In this document: positions 19,594-28,838 of the stretch, in pieces
Layout: each line of letters starts with the position of its first letter
Position numbering within the stretch: the stretch's first letter is position 1
NCBI GenBank assembly: GCA_015277795.1
Contig: CP063848.1
Coordinates: 2,604,001-2,668,000 of the forward strand
Origin: Massilia sp. UMI-21
Lineage (GTDB): Bacteria > Pseudomonadota > Gammaproteobacteria > Burkholderiales > Burkholderiaceae_D
Direction: 5' to 3'
Length of the DNA stretch: 64,000 bases
Notes under the pieces: model-generated
Told to the model about the DNA's origin: nothing
The model's database searches: none
The model's input: the letters and a program-made list of their open reading frames with translations, nothing else
Program-made: the position numbers and the translations under genes

Positions 19594-21897
19594 ATGCCTT
19601 ACGATTCGCCCGCCGATTCCAGCGCGACCGGCTTCAAGCCCTACATCCCCGCCAACGCGGAATTGCCCGAAATGACGCTGCGCGCCCTCATCATGGGCAC
19701 GGTGCTGGGCATGGTGTTCGGCGCCTCCTCGCTGTACCTGGTGCTGAAGGTCGGCCTCACCGTCAGCGCCTCGATCCCGGTGGCGGTCATCGCCATCACC
19801 CTGTTCCACACCGCGAAGAAGTTCGGGGCGCGCGAATCGACCATCCTCGAGAACAGCATCACCCAGACCGCCGGTTCGGCCGGCGAATCGCTGGCCTTCG
19901 GCCTGGGCGTGACCATGCCGGCCATCATGATCCTCGGCTTCGACCTGGAGATCTCGCGCGTGATGCTGGTGGGCGTGCTGGGCGGCCTGCTGGGCATCCT
20001 GATGATGATCCCGATGCGCCGCACCATGATCGTCGAGGCCCACCGCGAACTGAAATACCCGGAAGGCACGGCCTGCGCCGAGGTGCTCAAGGCCGCCGCC
20101 ACCGAGACCTCGCGCGCCGCCGCCGGCGAAGCGCGCGAAGACGGCTCCGACGCCGCCCGCGACGCGCGCCGGCGCGCCATGCTGATCTTCGGCGGCTTCG
20201 GCATCGGCCTGCTGTACAAGACCCTGAGCGTGTCCCTCAAGGGCTGGCGCGACTACGTGAACTTCGAATTCGGCTATCCGCTCAAGGGCGGCTCGGCCGG
20301 CGCCGAAGTCTCGCCCGAGCTGCTCGGCGTCGGCTACATCATCGGCCCGCGCATCGCCTTCACGATGGCGGCCGGCGGGGTGCTGTCCTACCTGCTCCTG
20401 ATCCCGATGATCAGCTTCTTCGGCGAACTGCTCACGGTGCCGCTGGCGCCGGCGACCACCCTGATCCGCGACATGGGACCGGACGACATCCGCAACGCCT
20501 ACGTGCTCTATATCGGCGCGGGCGCGGTCGCTGCGGGCGGGCTGATCTCGCTGGTGCGCTCGTTGCCGACCATCTGGAAGGGCCTCAGCGCCGGCCTGTC
20601 GGGCTTCGGCAAGGGTGCGGCCGGCAAAGGCGCGGACGGCAAGGCCGCGGCGCGCAAGGTCCCGCGCACCGAGCAGGACATTCCGCTCAAATGGGTCATG
20701 ATCGGCTGCCTGGCCATCATCGCGGTGATCACGGTGGCCACGCCCCTGCACATGAACCTGCTGGGCGCGCTGCTGATCCTGGTGTTCGGTTTCCTGTTCG
20801 CCACCGTGTCTTCGCGCCTGACCGGCGAAGTCGGCTCCTCGTCGAACCCGATCTCGGGCATGGCGGTGGCCACGCTGCTGTTCACTTGCCTGATCTTCCT
20901 GCTGATGGGCTGGACCGGGGGGCGCTACTACGTCACCGCGCTGTCGGTCGGCGCCATCGTCTGCATCGCCGCCAGCAATGCCGGCACCACCTCGCAAGAC
21001 CTGAAGACCGGCTACCTGGTCGGCTCGACTCCGCGCCTGCAGCAGTACGCGATCCTGTGCGGCGCCCTGGCCTCGGCCCTGATCCTCGGCCCGATCCTGC
21101 TCAAGCTGAACGAAGCGGGCACCGTGTACGTGCCGGCGGCCCAGGTCGCCCCTGGCCTGCGCCTGGACGCGCAACAGTACGCGCAACTGACCGATACCGC
21201 GCAGCTGCAGGGCCCGCAGGCGGAAACCGACGGCAAGACCTACAAGGTATGGCAGAAGACCGACCTCGACGGCGGCCCGGCCGGCAAGTACCTGGTGGCC
21301 GACGGCGGCCAGCTGGCCTACCTGGTCGACCCGGGCATCAACGGCACCCACAAGCTGCGCCCGGACGGCACCGAAGTGAAGAAGTACGACGCGCCCAAGG
21401 CGGTCTTGATGTCCTACATCATCAAGGGCATCCTCGACCAGCAGCTGCCCTGGACCCTGGTGCTGTTCGGCGTGATGATCTCGGTGGTGCTGGAGATGGC
21501 CGGCGTGCACGCGCTGGCCTTCTCGGTGGGCGTCTACCTGCCGCTGGTGTCGACCTTGCCGATCGCGGTGGGCGGCATGGTGCGCTGGGTGGCGGACCGC
21601 CGCAACAACCGGCTGCCCCAGTACCAGGACCTGAACGAGGAAGAGCGCCAGGCCGCCGGCGACCGCAGTTCGGGCACGCTGCTGGCCTCGGGCTACATCG
21701 CGGGCGGCGCGCTGGCCGGCATCATCATCGCCATCACGGCCGGCGTGCTGACCGACTTCGACACCCGCGTGGCGCGCTGGGCCGAGGCCTCGAACCCGTT
21801 CTTCGCCGGGCCGGATTCGAACCTGCTGACCCTGATCCCGTATGCCGCGATCGTCCTGCTGCTGTACTGGGTGGCGCGCGAGAAGATAAAGAAGTAA
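19594..21897 (+). CDS. OPT family oligopeptide transporter
   Basis: This 767-residue polytopic membrane protein of the OPT family imports small peptides or metal chelates with protons. Family features are AELPEMTLRALIMGTVLG at the N-terminus, ENSITQTAGSAGESLAFGLG, and ELKYPEGTACAEVLKAA. Some 14-16 hydrophobic segments are visible, with two hydrophilic insertions rich in Ala, Gly and Lys (around residues 170-200 and 335-360) and an extended loop near 510-600. The ATG at 19594 has an AGGA RBS 7 nt upstream; an ATG at 19573 is less likely. It is divergent from PBP1A and ends in a strong bidirectional terminator. Confidence 0.9.
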   Translation: MPYDSPADSSATGFKPYIPANAELPEMTLRALIMGTVLGMVFGASSLYLVLKVGLTVSASIPVAVIAITLFHTAKKFGARESTILENSITQTAGSAGESLAFGLGVTMPAIMILGFDLEISRVMLVGVLGGLLGILMMIPMRRTMIVEAHRELKYPEGTACAEVLKAAATETSRAAAGEAREDGSDAARDARRRAMLIFGGFGIGLLYKTLSVSLKGWRDYVNFEFGYPLKGGSAGAEVSPELLGVGYIIGPRIAFTMAAGGVLSYLLLIPMISFFGELLTVPLAPATTLIRDMGPDDIRNAYVLYIGAGAVAAGGLISLVRSLPTIWKGLSAGLSGFGKGAAGKGADGKAAARKVPRTEQDIPLKWVMIGCLAIIAVITVATPLHMNLLGALLILVFGFLFATVSSRLTGEVGSSSNPISGMAVATLLFTCLIFLLMGWTGGRYYVTALSVGAIVCIAASNAGTTSQDLKTGYLVGSTPRLQQYAILCGALASALILGPILLKLNEAGTVYVPAAQVAPGLRLDAQQYAQLTDTAQLQGPQAETDGKTYKVWQKTDLDGGPAGKYLVADGGQLAYLVDPGINGTHKLRPDGTEVKKYDAPKAVLMSYIIKGILDQQLPWTLVLFGVMISVVLEMAGVHALAFSVGVYLPLVSTLPIAVGGMVRWVADRRNNRLPQYQDLNEEERQAAGDRSSGTLLASGYIAGGALAGIIIAITAGVLTDFDTRVARWAEASNPFFAGPDSNLLTLIPYAAIVLLLYWVAREKIKK

Positions 21898-21917
21898 GCA
21901 CGAAGGCGTAACACCAG

Positions 21918-21956
21918 AATGGCCCGGGATTCAATGCGATTCCGGGCCATTTTCTT
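21918..21956. terminator. Bidirectional terminator after OPT transporter and epimerase gene
   Basis: A long near-perfect inverted repeat, AATGGCCCGGGATT and GATTCCGGGCCATT around a short CAATGC loop, is followed by TTTCTT on the plus strand and flanked by AATGG on minus. It sits between convergent genes. Confidence 0.8.
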
Positions 21957-21968
21957 GTCCATCCTGGT

Positions 21969-22901
21969 TCAGACGAAGGCCAGGTCGTGATGCCGGATCG
22001 CGTCGTCCAGCCAGTCGTCGGTATGGCCGAAGCGGTAGCCGAGCGCCTTGGCGCGCGCGGTGTCGAGCGCCAGGGGCGCGGCGAAGTCGAAGGGCGAGAG
22101 CACGCCCGGCGCTTGCGCCGGCACTTTCGCGCTGCGCGGCGGCTCGTCGAGCACCGCGGCCACGCGCGCGTGCAGGTCGACCGCCGACAGCGCGCCATCG
22201 GATGCCGCATTGACCGGGCCGCGGAAATCCTGCATGCCGGCCCACAGCAGGAAGTCGGCCGCTTCCTGGGCTTCCATGAACGAGACCCGGGCGGCGGCGT
22301 TCGCATAGCGCAGCGTGCCGCGCATGCGCACCAGGTCGACATAGTGCGCCAGGCGCCCGGTGAAATCCTCGGGGCCGCCCAGCACGTGGGCCAGGCGCAC
22401 GGTCGCCAGCGGCAGGCTGCCGTCACGCTCCAGGTAGGCCTCGGCCTGGACCTTGCCCGCCACGTAGCACTCGACGGCGCGCGCCGGGTCGTGCCAGGGG
22501 TAGGCGGTATCGATGCGCTGCGCCTGCACGGGCAGGTCGCTTTCGCGCAAGGCTAGCGCGCGCGCCGCCACCTGGCGGTAGGCGTCGATGGTCGAGGTCA
22601 TCACGTAGCGCCCCACCTTGCCGGCGAAGACGCGGGTCGAGATCGCGGCGTCCAGCGGCGAATAGCACATCTGGTCGAACACGAGGTCGAACGCCTGGCC
22701 GCGAAATGCATTGCGCATCGCATGCTCGTTGCGGCGGTCGACGCGGATGCGCGAGAACCGCCCGCCGAAGCGTTCGCCGAAAGGATCCGGCGCATAGCCC
22801 CGGGTGGCAATGCTCACGCGGTGGCCTGCACGCAGCAGGCGCTGGACCAGGAGTTTGCCGAAATACCGGGTTCCGCCGATCACCAACACATTCTTTGCCA
22901 T
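21969..22901 (-). CDS. NAD-dependent epimerase/dehydratase-like protein
   Basis: This 310-residue Rossmann-fold protein starts MAKNVLVIGGTRYFGKLL, the nucleotide-binding glycine motif of the extended SDR / NAD-dependent epimerase family. Later features are TSTIDAYRQV and YVAGKVQAEAYLERDG (a YxxxK-like catalytic pair, with A-G between), and VRLAHVLGGPEDF. It resembles isoflavone-reductase-like or mRNA-binding-type SDRs often annotated as reductases. The gene is divergent from the LysR regulator, with a 105-bp interval containing a palindrome, so that regulator probably controls it. The substrate is unknown. Confidence 0.8.
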   Translation of the reverse strand: MAKNVLVIGGTRYFGKLLVQRLLRAGHRVSIATRGYAPDPFGERFGGRFSRIRVDRRNEHAMRNAFRGQAFDLVFDQMCYSPLDAAISTRVFAGKVGRYVMTSTIDAYRQVAARALALRESDLPVQAQRIDTAYPWHDPARAVECYVAGKVQAEAYLERDGSLPLATVRLAHVLGGPEDFTGRLAHYVDLVRMRGTLRYANAAARVSFMEAQEAADFLLWAGMQDFRGPVNAASDGALSAVDLHARVAAVLDEPPRSAKVPAQAPGVLSPFDFAAPLALDTARAKALGYRFGHTDDWLDDAIRHHDLAFV

Positions 22902-22926
22902 GACTTTTCCTTAGTGGATCGAGTAT

Positions 22927-22948
22927 ATTTTCTGCAAAGCAGCAAAAT
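22927..22948. promoter_or_regulatory. Palindrome in the epimerase/LysR intergenic region
   Basis: ATTTTCTGC and GCAGCAAAAT form an interrupted inverted repeat with one base offset around an AAA centre, between the divergent epimerase-like and LysR genes. LysR proteins usually bind such dyads (T-N11-A type) in the divergent promoter; this is the best candidate here. Confidence 0.4.
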
Positions 22949-23006
22949 CCATCAACCGAGAAAAAGTACAGACGTTGAATAAGAAAAACTTACGCATGGA
23001 GGCGGC

Positions 23007-23906
23007 ATGAAACCCTTGCGCAGCCTGTCCGGATTGATCGACTTCGAGTGCGCCGCGCGCTGGGGCAGCTTCAAGCTGGCCGCGCGCGAGCTGCACAAGA
23101 CGCCGGCGGCGGTGAGCCTGCAGGTGAAGCAGCTCGAGGAGAATGTCGGCTTCGCGCTGTTCGTGCGCCATCCGCGCCATATCTCGCTGACCGAGAAGGG
23201 CCAGGAGCTGGCCGTCGCCACCGGCCGCATGCTGGCCGAGCTGCGGGCCAAGGTCGCCGCACTGCAGCGCGGCGACGAGGAAGCGGTGCTGCGCATCTCG
23301 ACCACGCACTCGTTCGCGATCAAGTGGCTGGTGCCGCGCATGCACCGCTTCACCAAGCTGTATCCGGAACTGGACATCCGGATCGACTCCAACGACGCGC
23401 CGGTGGACCTGCAGGCCGACAGCACCGACGTCGCGATCCGCTACGGTCCGGTCGCCGACGGCGATCCGGCGGTGCTGTTCCGCGAACGCCTGGTGCCGGT
23501 GTACAGCCCGGAACTGCTGGCGCCGGACCAGCAGGCCCTGGGCCTGGCGGACCTGCCGCAGCATCACCTGCTGGTGGTCCAGTCGCCGGAAGCCTGGCTG
23601 CAGTTGCTGAACGTGAACCGGGCGCTGAAGGGCAAGTACGACTTCTCGCGCGCGTACACGCACTGGGGTGTGCTGGTGCAGGCGGCGGTGGCGGGGCATG
23701 GCGTGGCGCTGGTGCCCTACGGGATCGCCTTCGAGGATATCCAGGCCGGCGCGCTGCGCCAGATCGCCTGCCGCAGCGCGCGTTTCGAAAGCGGTTATCG
23801 CTTCCTGGCCAACCCGCGCAAGGAGCACATGCTCAAGGTGCGGCGCTTTCGCGACTGGATGGTGGCGGAGATGGCCGAGATGGAGTCGACCCTGGACCGG
23901 CGCTGA
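23007..23906 (+). CDS. LysR family transcriptional regulator (GcvA-like)
   Basis: This 299-residue regulator has an N-terminal winged helix (LIDFECAARWGSFKLAARE, then TPAAVSLQVKQLEENVGF) and a type-2 periplasmic-binding-like effector domain. The domain order, LFVRHPRHISLTEKG linker and AIRYGPVADGDPAV segment resemble the GcvA/AmpR group. An RBS GGAGG precedes the ATG at 23007. It is divergent from the epimerase-like gene and probably regulates it and itself; the inducer is not predictable. A strong terminator follows and is shared with the convergent POT gene. Confidence 0.9.
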   Translation: MKPLRSLSGLIDFECAARWGSFKLAARELHKTPAAVSLQVKQLEENVGFALFVRHPRHISLTEKGQELAVATGRMLAELRAKVAALQRGDEEAVLRISTTHSFAIKWLVPRMHRFTKLYPELDIRIDSNDAPVDLQADSTDVAIRYGPVADGDPAVLFRERLVPVYSPELLAPDQQALGLADLPQHHLLVVQSPEAWLQLLNVNRALKGKYDFSRAYTHWGVLVQAAVAGHGVALVPYGIAFEDIQAGALRQIACRSARFESGYRFLANPRKEHMLKVRRFRDWMVAEMAEMESTLDRR

Positions 23907-23924
23907 GCCGTTCCTGCAAATGAA

Positions 23925-23957
23925 AACGGCGGCCCGCGGGCCGCCGTTGCACATGAA
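23925..23957 (-). terminator. Terminator downstream of POT symporter gene
   Basis: A perfect dyad AACGGCGGCCC / GGGCCGCCGTT with a CGC-type centre lies at 23925-23948. On the minus strand it is followed by TTTTCATTT, giving a good intrinsic terminator for the POT gene; on plus it may also serve the LysR gene. Confidence 0.75.
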
Positions 23958-23982
23958 GCGTTCGAGGCTGAGGGTTCGACGT

Positions 23983-25482
23983 TTACTTCACGCCGTGCAT
24001 CAGCTTCTGGATGAGCGGGGCCAGCAGGAACAGCAGCACGCCGCCGCCCAGCAGGATCCAGAAGCCGAAGGTGTAGCCGTCCAGCGCCGAGGTCACCGAC
24101 ATGCCGGTCTCGCCCGACACGTGCGAGGCGAAGATGCCGGACAGGTTGTTGCCGATACCGGTCGACAGGAACCAGCCGCCCATGCCCAGGCCCACCAGGC
24201 GGGTCGGGGCCAGCTTGGTGACCATCGACAGGCCGATCGGCGACAGGCACAGTTCACCGATCGACTGGATGGTGTACACGGCTAGCAGGGTCCAGGCCGG
24301 AATCTGGCCGACCGGGTCGATCAGGTTCGACAGCGCGTACATCAGCAGGCCGAAGGCCAGGCCGTTGAAGATGATGCCGAGGCCGAACTTGCGCGGGATC
24401 GATGGGTTGGCGTCGCGCTTGCCGAGGGTGACCCAGATCGCGGCGATGATCGGCGCGAACACGATGATCGCCACCGAATTCACGGACTGGAAGTACGCGA
24501 CCGGCATCTCCCATCCGAGGATGTTGCGGTTCACGATCTGGTCGGCCAGGAAGGTGAACGAGCTGCCGGCCTGTTCGAAGAAGCACCAGAACAGGACGTT
24601 GAAGAAGAAGATGATCATCATGGCGATGGTCTTGTCGCGCGCGACCTTGCCTTCGCGGATGCCTTCGATGATCAGCATCAGGGCCAGGACGACGAACAGG
24701 ACGCTCAGCACCGCCTGCAGGCTGCCGGCGCCGGCCTGCAGCAGCAGGTAGACGCCGGGGATCACCAGCAGCGAGCCGATCACCACGCCGATCAGGCGCT
24801 TCGGACTGGCCAGCTCGCCGACCGGCGCGCCGATGCCTTTGAGCTGCTTGCGGCCGATGTAGAACCACACCAGGGCGAACAGCATGCCGAGGCCGGATGC
24901 GAAGAACACCGCCTTGTAGGCGGGCACGGTGCCATCGCTGAGCCACTGCGCCAGTTCGCCGGTCACGATCGGCGCGAAGAATGCGCCGGCATTGATGCCC
25001 ATGTAGAAGATGGTGAAGCCCGAATCGCGGCGCGTGTCGTGCAGCGAATACAGCTGGCCGACCATGGCCGAGATGTTCGGCTTGAACATGCCGTTGCCGA
25101 CGATGATGGTCGCCAGTCCGAGCTTGAAGATGTCCTGGTTGGGCAGCGTGATCATGAACAGGCCTGCCGCCATGAAGACGGCGCCGACCAGGATCGAGCG
25201 CTGGTAGCCGATCACGCGGTCGGCGATGTAGCCCCCGAAGACTGCGCCGGCATACACCAGTGCGAGGTAGGAACCGTAGGTCAGGTTGGCGTCCGCCTGG
25301 CCGACCGCGTCACCGCCGTAGAACTGGGCGACGATGTAGAGCACCAGGGCCCAACGAATGCCGTAGAAAGCGAAGCGCTCCCAGAATTCGGTCATGAAGA
25401 GCATCCACAGCGGTGCTGGATGGCCCATGATCTGCCTGAATTCCGGAACGTCTCCCTTGGCTGAAGTAGCTGCACCGCTCAT
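23983..25482 (-). CDS. POT family proton-coupled di/tripeptide symporter
   Basis: This 499-residue MFS protein of the PTR2/POT family has the TEFWERFAFYG signature (ExxERFxYYG) at residues ~31-41, the proton-coupling motif. FYMGINAGAFFAPIVTGELAQ and NPSIPRKFGLGIIFNGLA match conserved POT segments, and the C-terminal GELCLSPIGLSMVTKLAP is also typical. About 14 transmembrane helices are visible. It should import di- and tripeptides. The ATG at 25480-25482 has a GGAGGAA RBS on the minus strand. It stands alone, convergent with LysR. Confidence 0.93.
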   Translation of the reverse strand: MSGAATSAKGDVPEFRQIMGHPAPLWMLFMTEFWERFAFYGIRWALVLYIVAQFYGGDAVGQADANLTYGSYLALVYAGAVFGGYIADRVIGYQRSILVGAVFMAAGLFMITLPNQDIFKLGLATIIVGNGMFKPNISAMVGQLYSLHDTRRDSGFTIFYMGINAGAFFAPIVTGELAQWLSDGTVPAYKAVFFASGLGMLFALVWFYIGRKQLKGIGAPVGELASPKRLIGVVIGSLLVIPGVYLLLQAGAGSLQAVLSVLFVVLALMLIIEGIREGKVARDKTIAMMIIFFFNVLFWCFFEQAGSSFTFLADQIVNRNILGWEMPVAYFQSVNSVAIIVFAPIIAAIWVTLGKRDANPSIPRKFGLGIIFNGLAFGLLMYALSNLIDPVGQIPAWTLLAVYTIQSIGELCLSPIGLSMVTKLAPTRLVGLGMGGWFLSTGIGNNLSGIFASHVSGETGMSVTSALDGYTFGFWILLGGGVLLFLLAPLIQKLMHGVK

Positions 25483-25680
25483 GCGGTTCCTCCCGAAGAT
25501 AGTGTTTGAATCGATGGTTTTTATTGGAATATCTGTATGCCGGAAATTCCATTAGGCACGCATTTTAGTGTAAATCGCTCATCGCAAGCGAACTTTTTCG
25601 GCTTGTGGTATTGACGTTGGCGCGAGCGGCGCGGCAGCGCGTGGCATGCCCGAATCGGGGCGCAAAATGTTGCACTTTGG

Positions 25681-25706
25681 CGTATATTGGCAAACAGGCC
25701 AATACG
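25681..25706. promoter_or_regulatory. Inverted repeat in the ppnN leader
   Basis: CGTATATTGGC and GCCAATACG form an imperfect dyad with a short AAACAG centre, 30 nt before the ppnN start codon. It could be an operator or an mRNA hairpin near the RBS; nothing identifies the binder. Confidence 0.35.
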
Positions 25707-25735
25707 TATTACCGATTGAAAGGGAAAACAAAACC

Positions 25736-27106
25736 ATGACCCATGAAGTTGTCGATGTCCTTATTTCTCCGGAAGGCCGCCTCGAAGTCCTGTCGAAAGC
25801 CGAAGTCGCCAAGCTGCTCGACACCAGCAAGAGCGGCCTGTACGACATATTCCGTAAATGCGCGCTGGCCGTGCTCAATACCGGCAGCTCGATCGACGAC
25901 GGCAAGGAACTGCTGGAACGCTACCGCGATTTCGAGATCAGCATCCTGCAGCGCGAGCGTGGCATCAAGCTCGACATCCGCAGCGCCCCCGCGATTGCCT
26001 TCGTCGACGGCAAGATGATCCGCGGTATCCACGAGCACCTGTTCTCGGTGCTGCGCGATATCGTCTACGTGCATTTCGAAGTCACCGACAACCCCAAATT
26101 CGATTTGAACCGCCCGGAAGGCATAACCGACGCGGTGTTCCATATCCTGCGCAACGCCAACGTGCTGCAGGCGCAGCGCAATCCGAACCTGGTCGTGTGC
26201 TGGGGCGGGCACTCGATCAACCGGGTCGAGTACACCTACACCAAGGAAGTCGGCTACGCGCTCGGCCTGCGCGAGCTGGACATCTGCACCGGCTGCGGAC
26301 CGGGCGCGATGAAGGGCCCGATGAAGGGCGCCGCGATCGGCCATTCCAAGCAGCGCATCGCCGGCGGGCGCTATCTCGGCATTTCGGAGCCGGGCATCAT
26401 CGCGGCCGAGTCGCCCAACCCGATCGTCAGCGACCTGGTGATCATGCCGGACATCGAGAAGCGCCTGGAAGCCTTCGTGCGCACCGGCCACGGCATCATC
26501 GTGTTCCCGGGCGGCGCCGGCACCGCCGAGGAAATCCTGTACATCCTGGGTATCCTGCTGCATCCCGAGAACGCCGAAGTGCCGTTCCCGCTGATCTTCA
26601 CCGGCCCGGCCACGGCGCGCGCCTATTTCGAGCAGATCGACCAGTTCATCGGCCTGACCCTGGGAGCGCAAGCCCAGAAGCGCTACAAGATCATCATCGA
26701 CGATCCGGAAGCGGTGGCCAAGGAAATGTATGCGGGCATCAAGGAAGTGCGCGAATTCCGCAAGGCGCACAGCGACGCCTACTACTTCAACTGGCGCCTC
26801 AAGATCGACCCGGAATTCCAGAAGCCCTTCCGTCCGACCCACGAGAACATGCGCAACCTGAAACTGCACCGCGGCCAGGAATCGCACATGCTGGCGGCGC
26901 ACCTGCGCCGGGCCTTCTCGGGCATCGTGGCCGGCAACGTGAAGGAAGAGGGGATCCGCGCGATCGAGCAATACGGCAAGTACGAGATCCAGGGCGAGAG
27001 CGCGATCATGGAGCCGATGGATGCGCTGCTGGCCTCGTTCGTGGAGCATAGCCGCATGAAGTTGCCGGGCAAGGCCTATACGCCTTGCTACACCATCGTT
27101 CAATGA
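25736..27106 (+). CDS. ppnN: Nucleotide 5'-monophosphate nucleosidase PpnN (LOG family)
   Basis: PpnN cleaves the N-glycosidic bond of purine and pyrimidine monophosphates, and E. coli PpnN is regulated by (p)ppGpp. The 456-residue length matches E. coli PpnN (454). The LOG-family phosphate-binding motif PGGAGTAEE is seen in HGIIVFPGGAGTAEEILYIL, and a conserved N-terminal domain is present (VLSKAEVAKLLDTSKSGLYD, CALAVLNTGSSIDDGKELL). The start at 25736 has AGGGAAAACA upstream; an ATG at 25646 in the same frame precedes a promoter-like region and is less likely. A convergent terminator separates it from lysS. Confidence 0.93.
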   Translation: MTHEVVDVLISPEGRLEVLSKAEVAKLLDTSKSGLYDIFRKCALAVLNTGSSIDDGKELLERYRDFEISILQRERGIKLDIRSAPAIAFVDGKMIRGIHEHLFSVLRDIVYVHFEVTDNPKFDLNRPEGITDAVFHILRNANVLQAQRNPNLVVCWGGHSINRVEYTYTKEVGYALGLRELDICTGCGPGAMKGPMKGAAIGHSKQRIAGGRYLGISEPGIIAAESPNPIVSDLVIMPDIEKRLEAFVRTGHGIIVFPGGAGTAEEILYILGILLHPENAEVPFPLIFTGPATARAYFEQIDQFIGLTLGAQAQKRYKIIIDDPEAVAKEMYAGIKEVREFRKAHSDAYYFNWRLKIDPEFQKPFRPTHENMRNLKLHRGQESHMLAAHLRRAFSGIVAGNVKEEGIRAIEQYGKYEIQGESAIMEPMDALLASFVEHSRMKLPGKAYTPCYTIVQ

Positions 27107-27110
27107 ATCC

Positions 27111-27219
27111 GTAGGGTGGACGGCTCTGCCGTCCGCGCGTCCAGATCTTGCGTGCGATGTGACAGCGCGTTTATTCGAACATGCGTTGAACGCGCGGTCG
27201 GCGAAGCCGACCACCCTAC
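27111..27219. repeat. REP-like intergenic element with GTAGGGTGG termini
   Basis: The segment begins GTAGGGTGG and ends CCACCCTAC, a perfect 9-bp terminal inverted repeat, with further imperfect pairing inside (ACGGCTCTGCCGTCCGCGCG against CGCGCGGTCGGCGAAGCCGA). It lies exactly between the ppnN stop and the ppnN/lysS terminator. Elements with TAGGGTGG or GCCACCCTAC ends are common, multicopy intergenic repeats in many proteobacteria. I saw no second copy in this window. Confidence 0.6.
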
Positions 27220-27246
27220 AAAAAAAGCGGCCGAGGCCGCTTTTTT
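27220..27246. terminator. Bidirectional terminator between ppnN and lysS
   Basis: AAAAAAAGCGGCC, a GA loop and GGCCGCTTTTTT form a perfect hairpin with an A tract on one side and a T tract on the other, so it terminates transcription from both convergent genes. Confidence 0.9.
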
Positions 27247-27263
27247 CTCGAGCATGTCAACGC

Positions 27264-28799
27264 TCAGTCTTCCTTGCGCAGGTGCGGGAACAGCAGCACG
27301 TCGCGGATGTTGGGCGAATCGGTGATCAGCATCATCAGGCGGTCGATGCCGATGCCGCAGCCGCCGGCCGGTGGCATGCCGTATTCCAGCGCGCGGATGT
27401 AGTCGGCGTCGTAGAACATCGCCTCGTCGTCACCCGCGTCCTTGGCGGCCACCTGCGACAGGAAGCGCGCAGCCTGGTCTTCCGGATCGTTCAGCTCCGA
27501 GAAGCCGTTGGCGATCTCGCGGCCGACCATGAACAGTTCGAAGCGCTCGGTGATGCCTTCGCGCGCGTCCGAGGCGCGGGCCAGCGGCGAGACTTCCACC
27601 GGGTAGTCGATGATGAAGGTCGGCTCCCACAGCAGCGCTTCGGCGGTCTCTTCGAACAGGGCCAGTTGCAGCGCGCCCAGGCCGGAGGTGGCAAAAGGCT
27701 TGACGCCGAACTTCAGGAGTTCCTGCTTCAGGAAGTCCATCGAGTTCAGCTGCTCGGGCGTGTAGCCCGGCGCGTACTTGTCGATCGCTTCGACGATGGT
27801 CAGGCGCTGGAAGGGCTTGGACAGGTCCAGCTCGCGGCCGCCATAGCTCAACACGGCGCTGCCGTGGGCGTCGACCGCGGCCTGGCGGATCACCCCCTCG
27901 GTGAAGTCCATGATCCACTTGTAGTCGGTGTAGGCCGCGTAGAATTCCATCATCGTGAATTCCGGGTTGTGACGGACCGACACGCCTTCGTTGCGGAAGT
28001 TGCGGTTGATCTCGAACACGCGGTCGAAGCCGCCCACCACCAGGCGCTTCAGGTACAGCTCGGGCGCGATGCGCAGGTACATTTCCATGTCCAGCGCGTT
28101 GTGGTGGGTAACGAAGGGCTTGGCCGCGGCGCCGCCCGGGATCGGGTGCAGCATCGGGGTCTCGACTTCCATGAAGCCGTGTTCTTCCATGAAGCGGCGC
28201 ATCGAGGACATCGCGGCGGTACGCGCCTTGAAGGTGCGGCGCGTCTCTTCGTTCATGATCAGGTCGACGTAGCGCTGGCGGTACTTGGTCTCCTGGTCGG
28301 CCAGGCCGTGGAACTTGTCCGGCAGCGGGCGCAGCGATTTCGCGATCAGGCGCAGCTTGCTGACCTTGACCGTCAATTCATCGGTCTTGGTCTTGAAAAG
28401 AACGCCTTCGACGCCCAGGATGTCGCCCAGGTCGTAGTGGTGCAGGGCTTCCATCGCTTCCAGGCCGGCATTGTCGAGCGTGACGTAGATCTGGATGCGG
28501 CCCGACGCCGCCGGGCCCGAGCTGTCCTGCAGGGTGGCAAAGGCGGCCTTCTTGCCGGCTTCGCGGCGCAGCATCATGCGCCCGGCCAGCACCACGTTCA
28601 CCGGTTCGGCTTCCAGCTCCTCGCGGCTCTTGCCGCCGTAGGTCTCGACCAGGTCGGCCGCCTTGTGCTGCGGGACGAAGTCGTTCGGGAAGGGGTTGCC
28701 CTGCTGGCGCAGCGCGGCCAGCTTGGCGCGGCGCTCGGCCATGATCTTGTTTTCGTCATGCGCCGCGACGGGCGACTGGTCTTGATTTTCCGTAGTCAT
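27264..28799 (-). CDS. lysS: Lysyl-tRNA synthetase, class II
   Basis: This 511-residue class IIb synthetase charges tRNA-Lys. An N-terminal OB-fold anticodon-binding domain ([15 protein letters not shown]) precedes the catalytic core, with motif 2 in [20 protein letters not shown] and motif 3 in [18 protein letters not shown]. Length is normal for bacterial LysRS. It is downstream of prfB and a HAD phosphatase on the same strand; prfB-lysS is an old conserved pair in proteobacteria, here interrupted by the HAD gene. Confidence 0.97.
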   Translation of the reverse strand: MTTENQDQSPVAAHDENKIMAERRAKLAALRQQGNPFPNDFVPQHKAADLVETYGGKSREELEAEPVNVVLAGRMMLRREAGKKAAFATLQDSSGPAASGRIQIYVTLDNAGLEAMEALHHYDLGDILGVEGVLFKTKTDELTVKVSKLRLIAKSLRPLPDKFHGLADQETKYRQRYVDLIMNEETRRTFKARTAAMSSMRRFMEEHGFMEVETPMLHPIPGGAAAKPFVTHHNALDMEMYLRIAPELYLKRLVVGGFDRVFEINRNFRNEGVSVRHNPEFTMMEFYAAYTDYKWIMDFTEGVIRQAAVDAHGSAVLSYGGRELDLSKPFQRLTIVEAIDKYAPGYTPEQLNSMDFLKQELLKFGVKPFATSGLGALQLALFEETAEALLWEPTFIIDYPVEVSPLARASDAREGITERFELFMVGREIANGFSELNDPEDQAARFLSQVAAKDAGDDEAMFYDADYIRALEYGMPPAGGCGIGIDRLMMLITDSPNIRDVLLFPHLRKED

Positions 28800-28838
28800 G
28801 ATTGGATAGGCAGTTCTTGTTGGCTTGTTTTGATGAGC

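Noticed and set aside
19573-19595. Overlap of PBP1A and OPT upstream starts
   Set aside because: Better starts on both sides (19442 and 19594) separate the genes.
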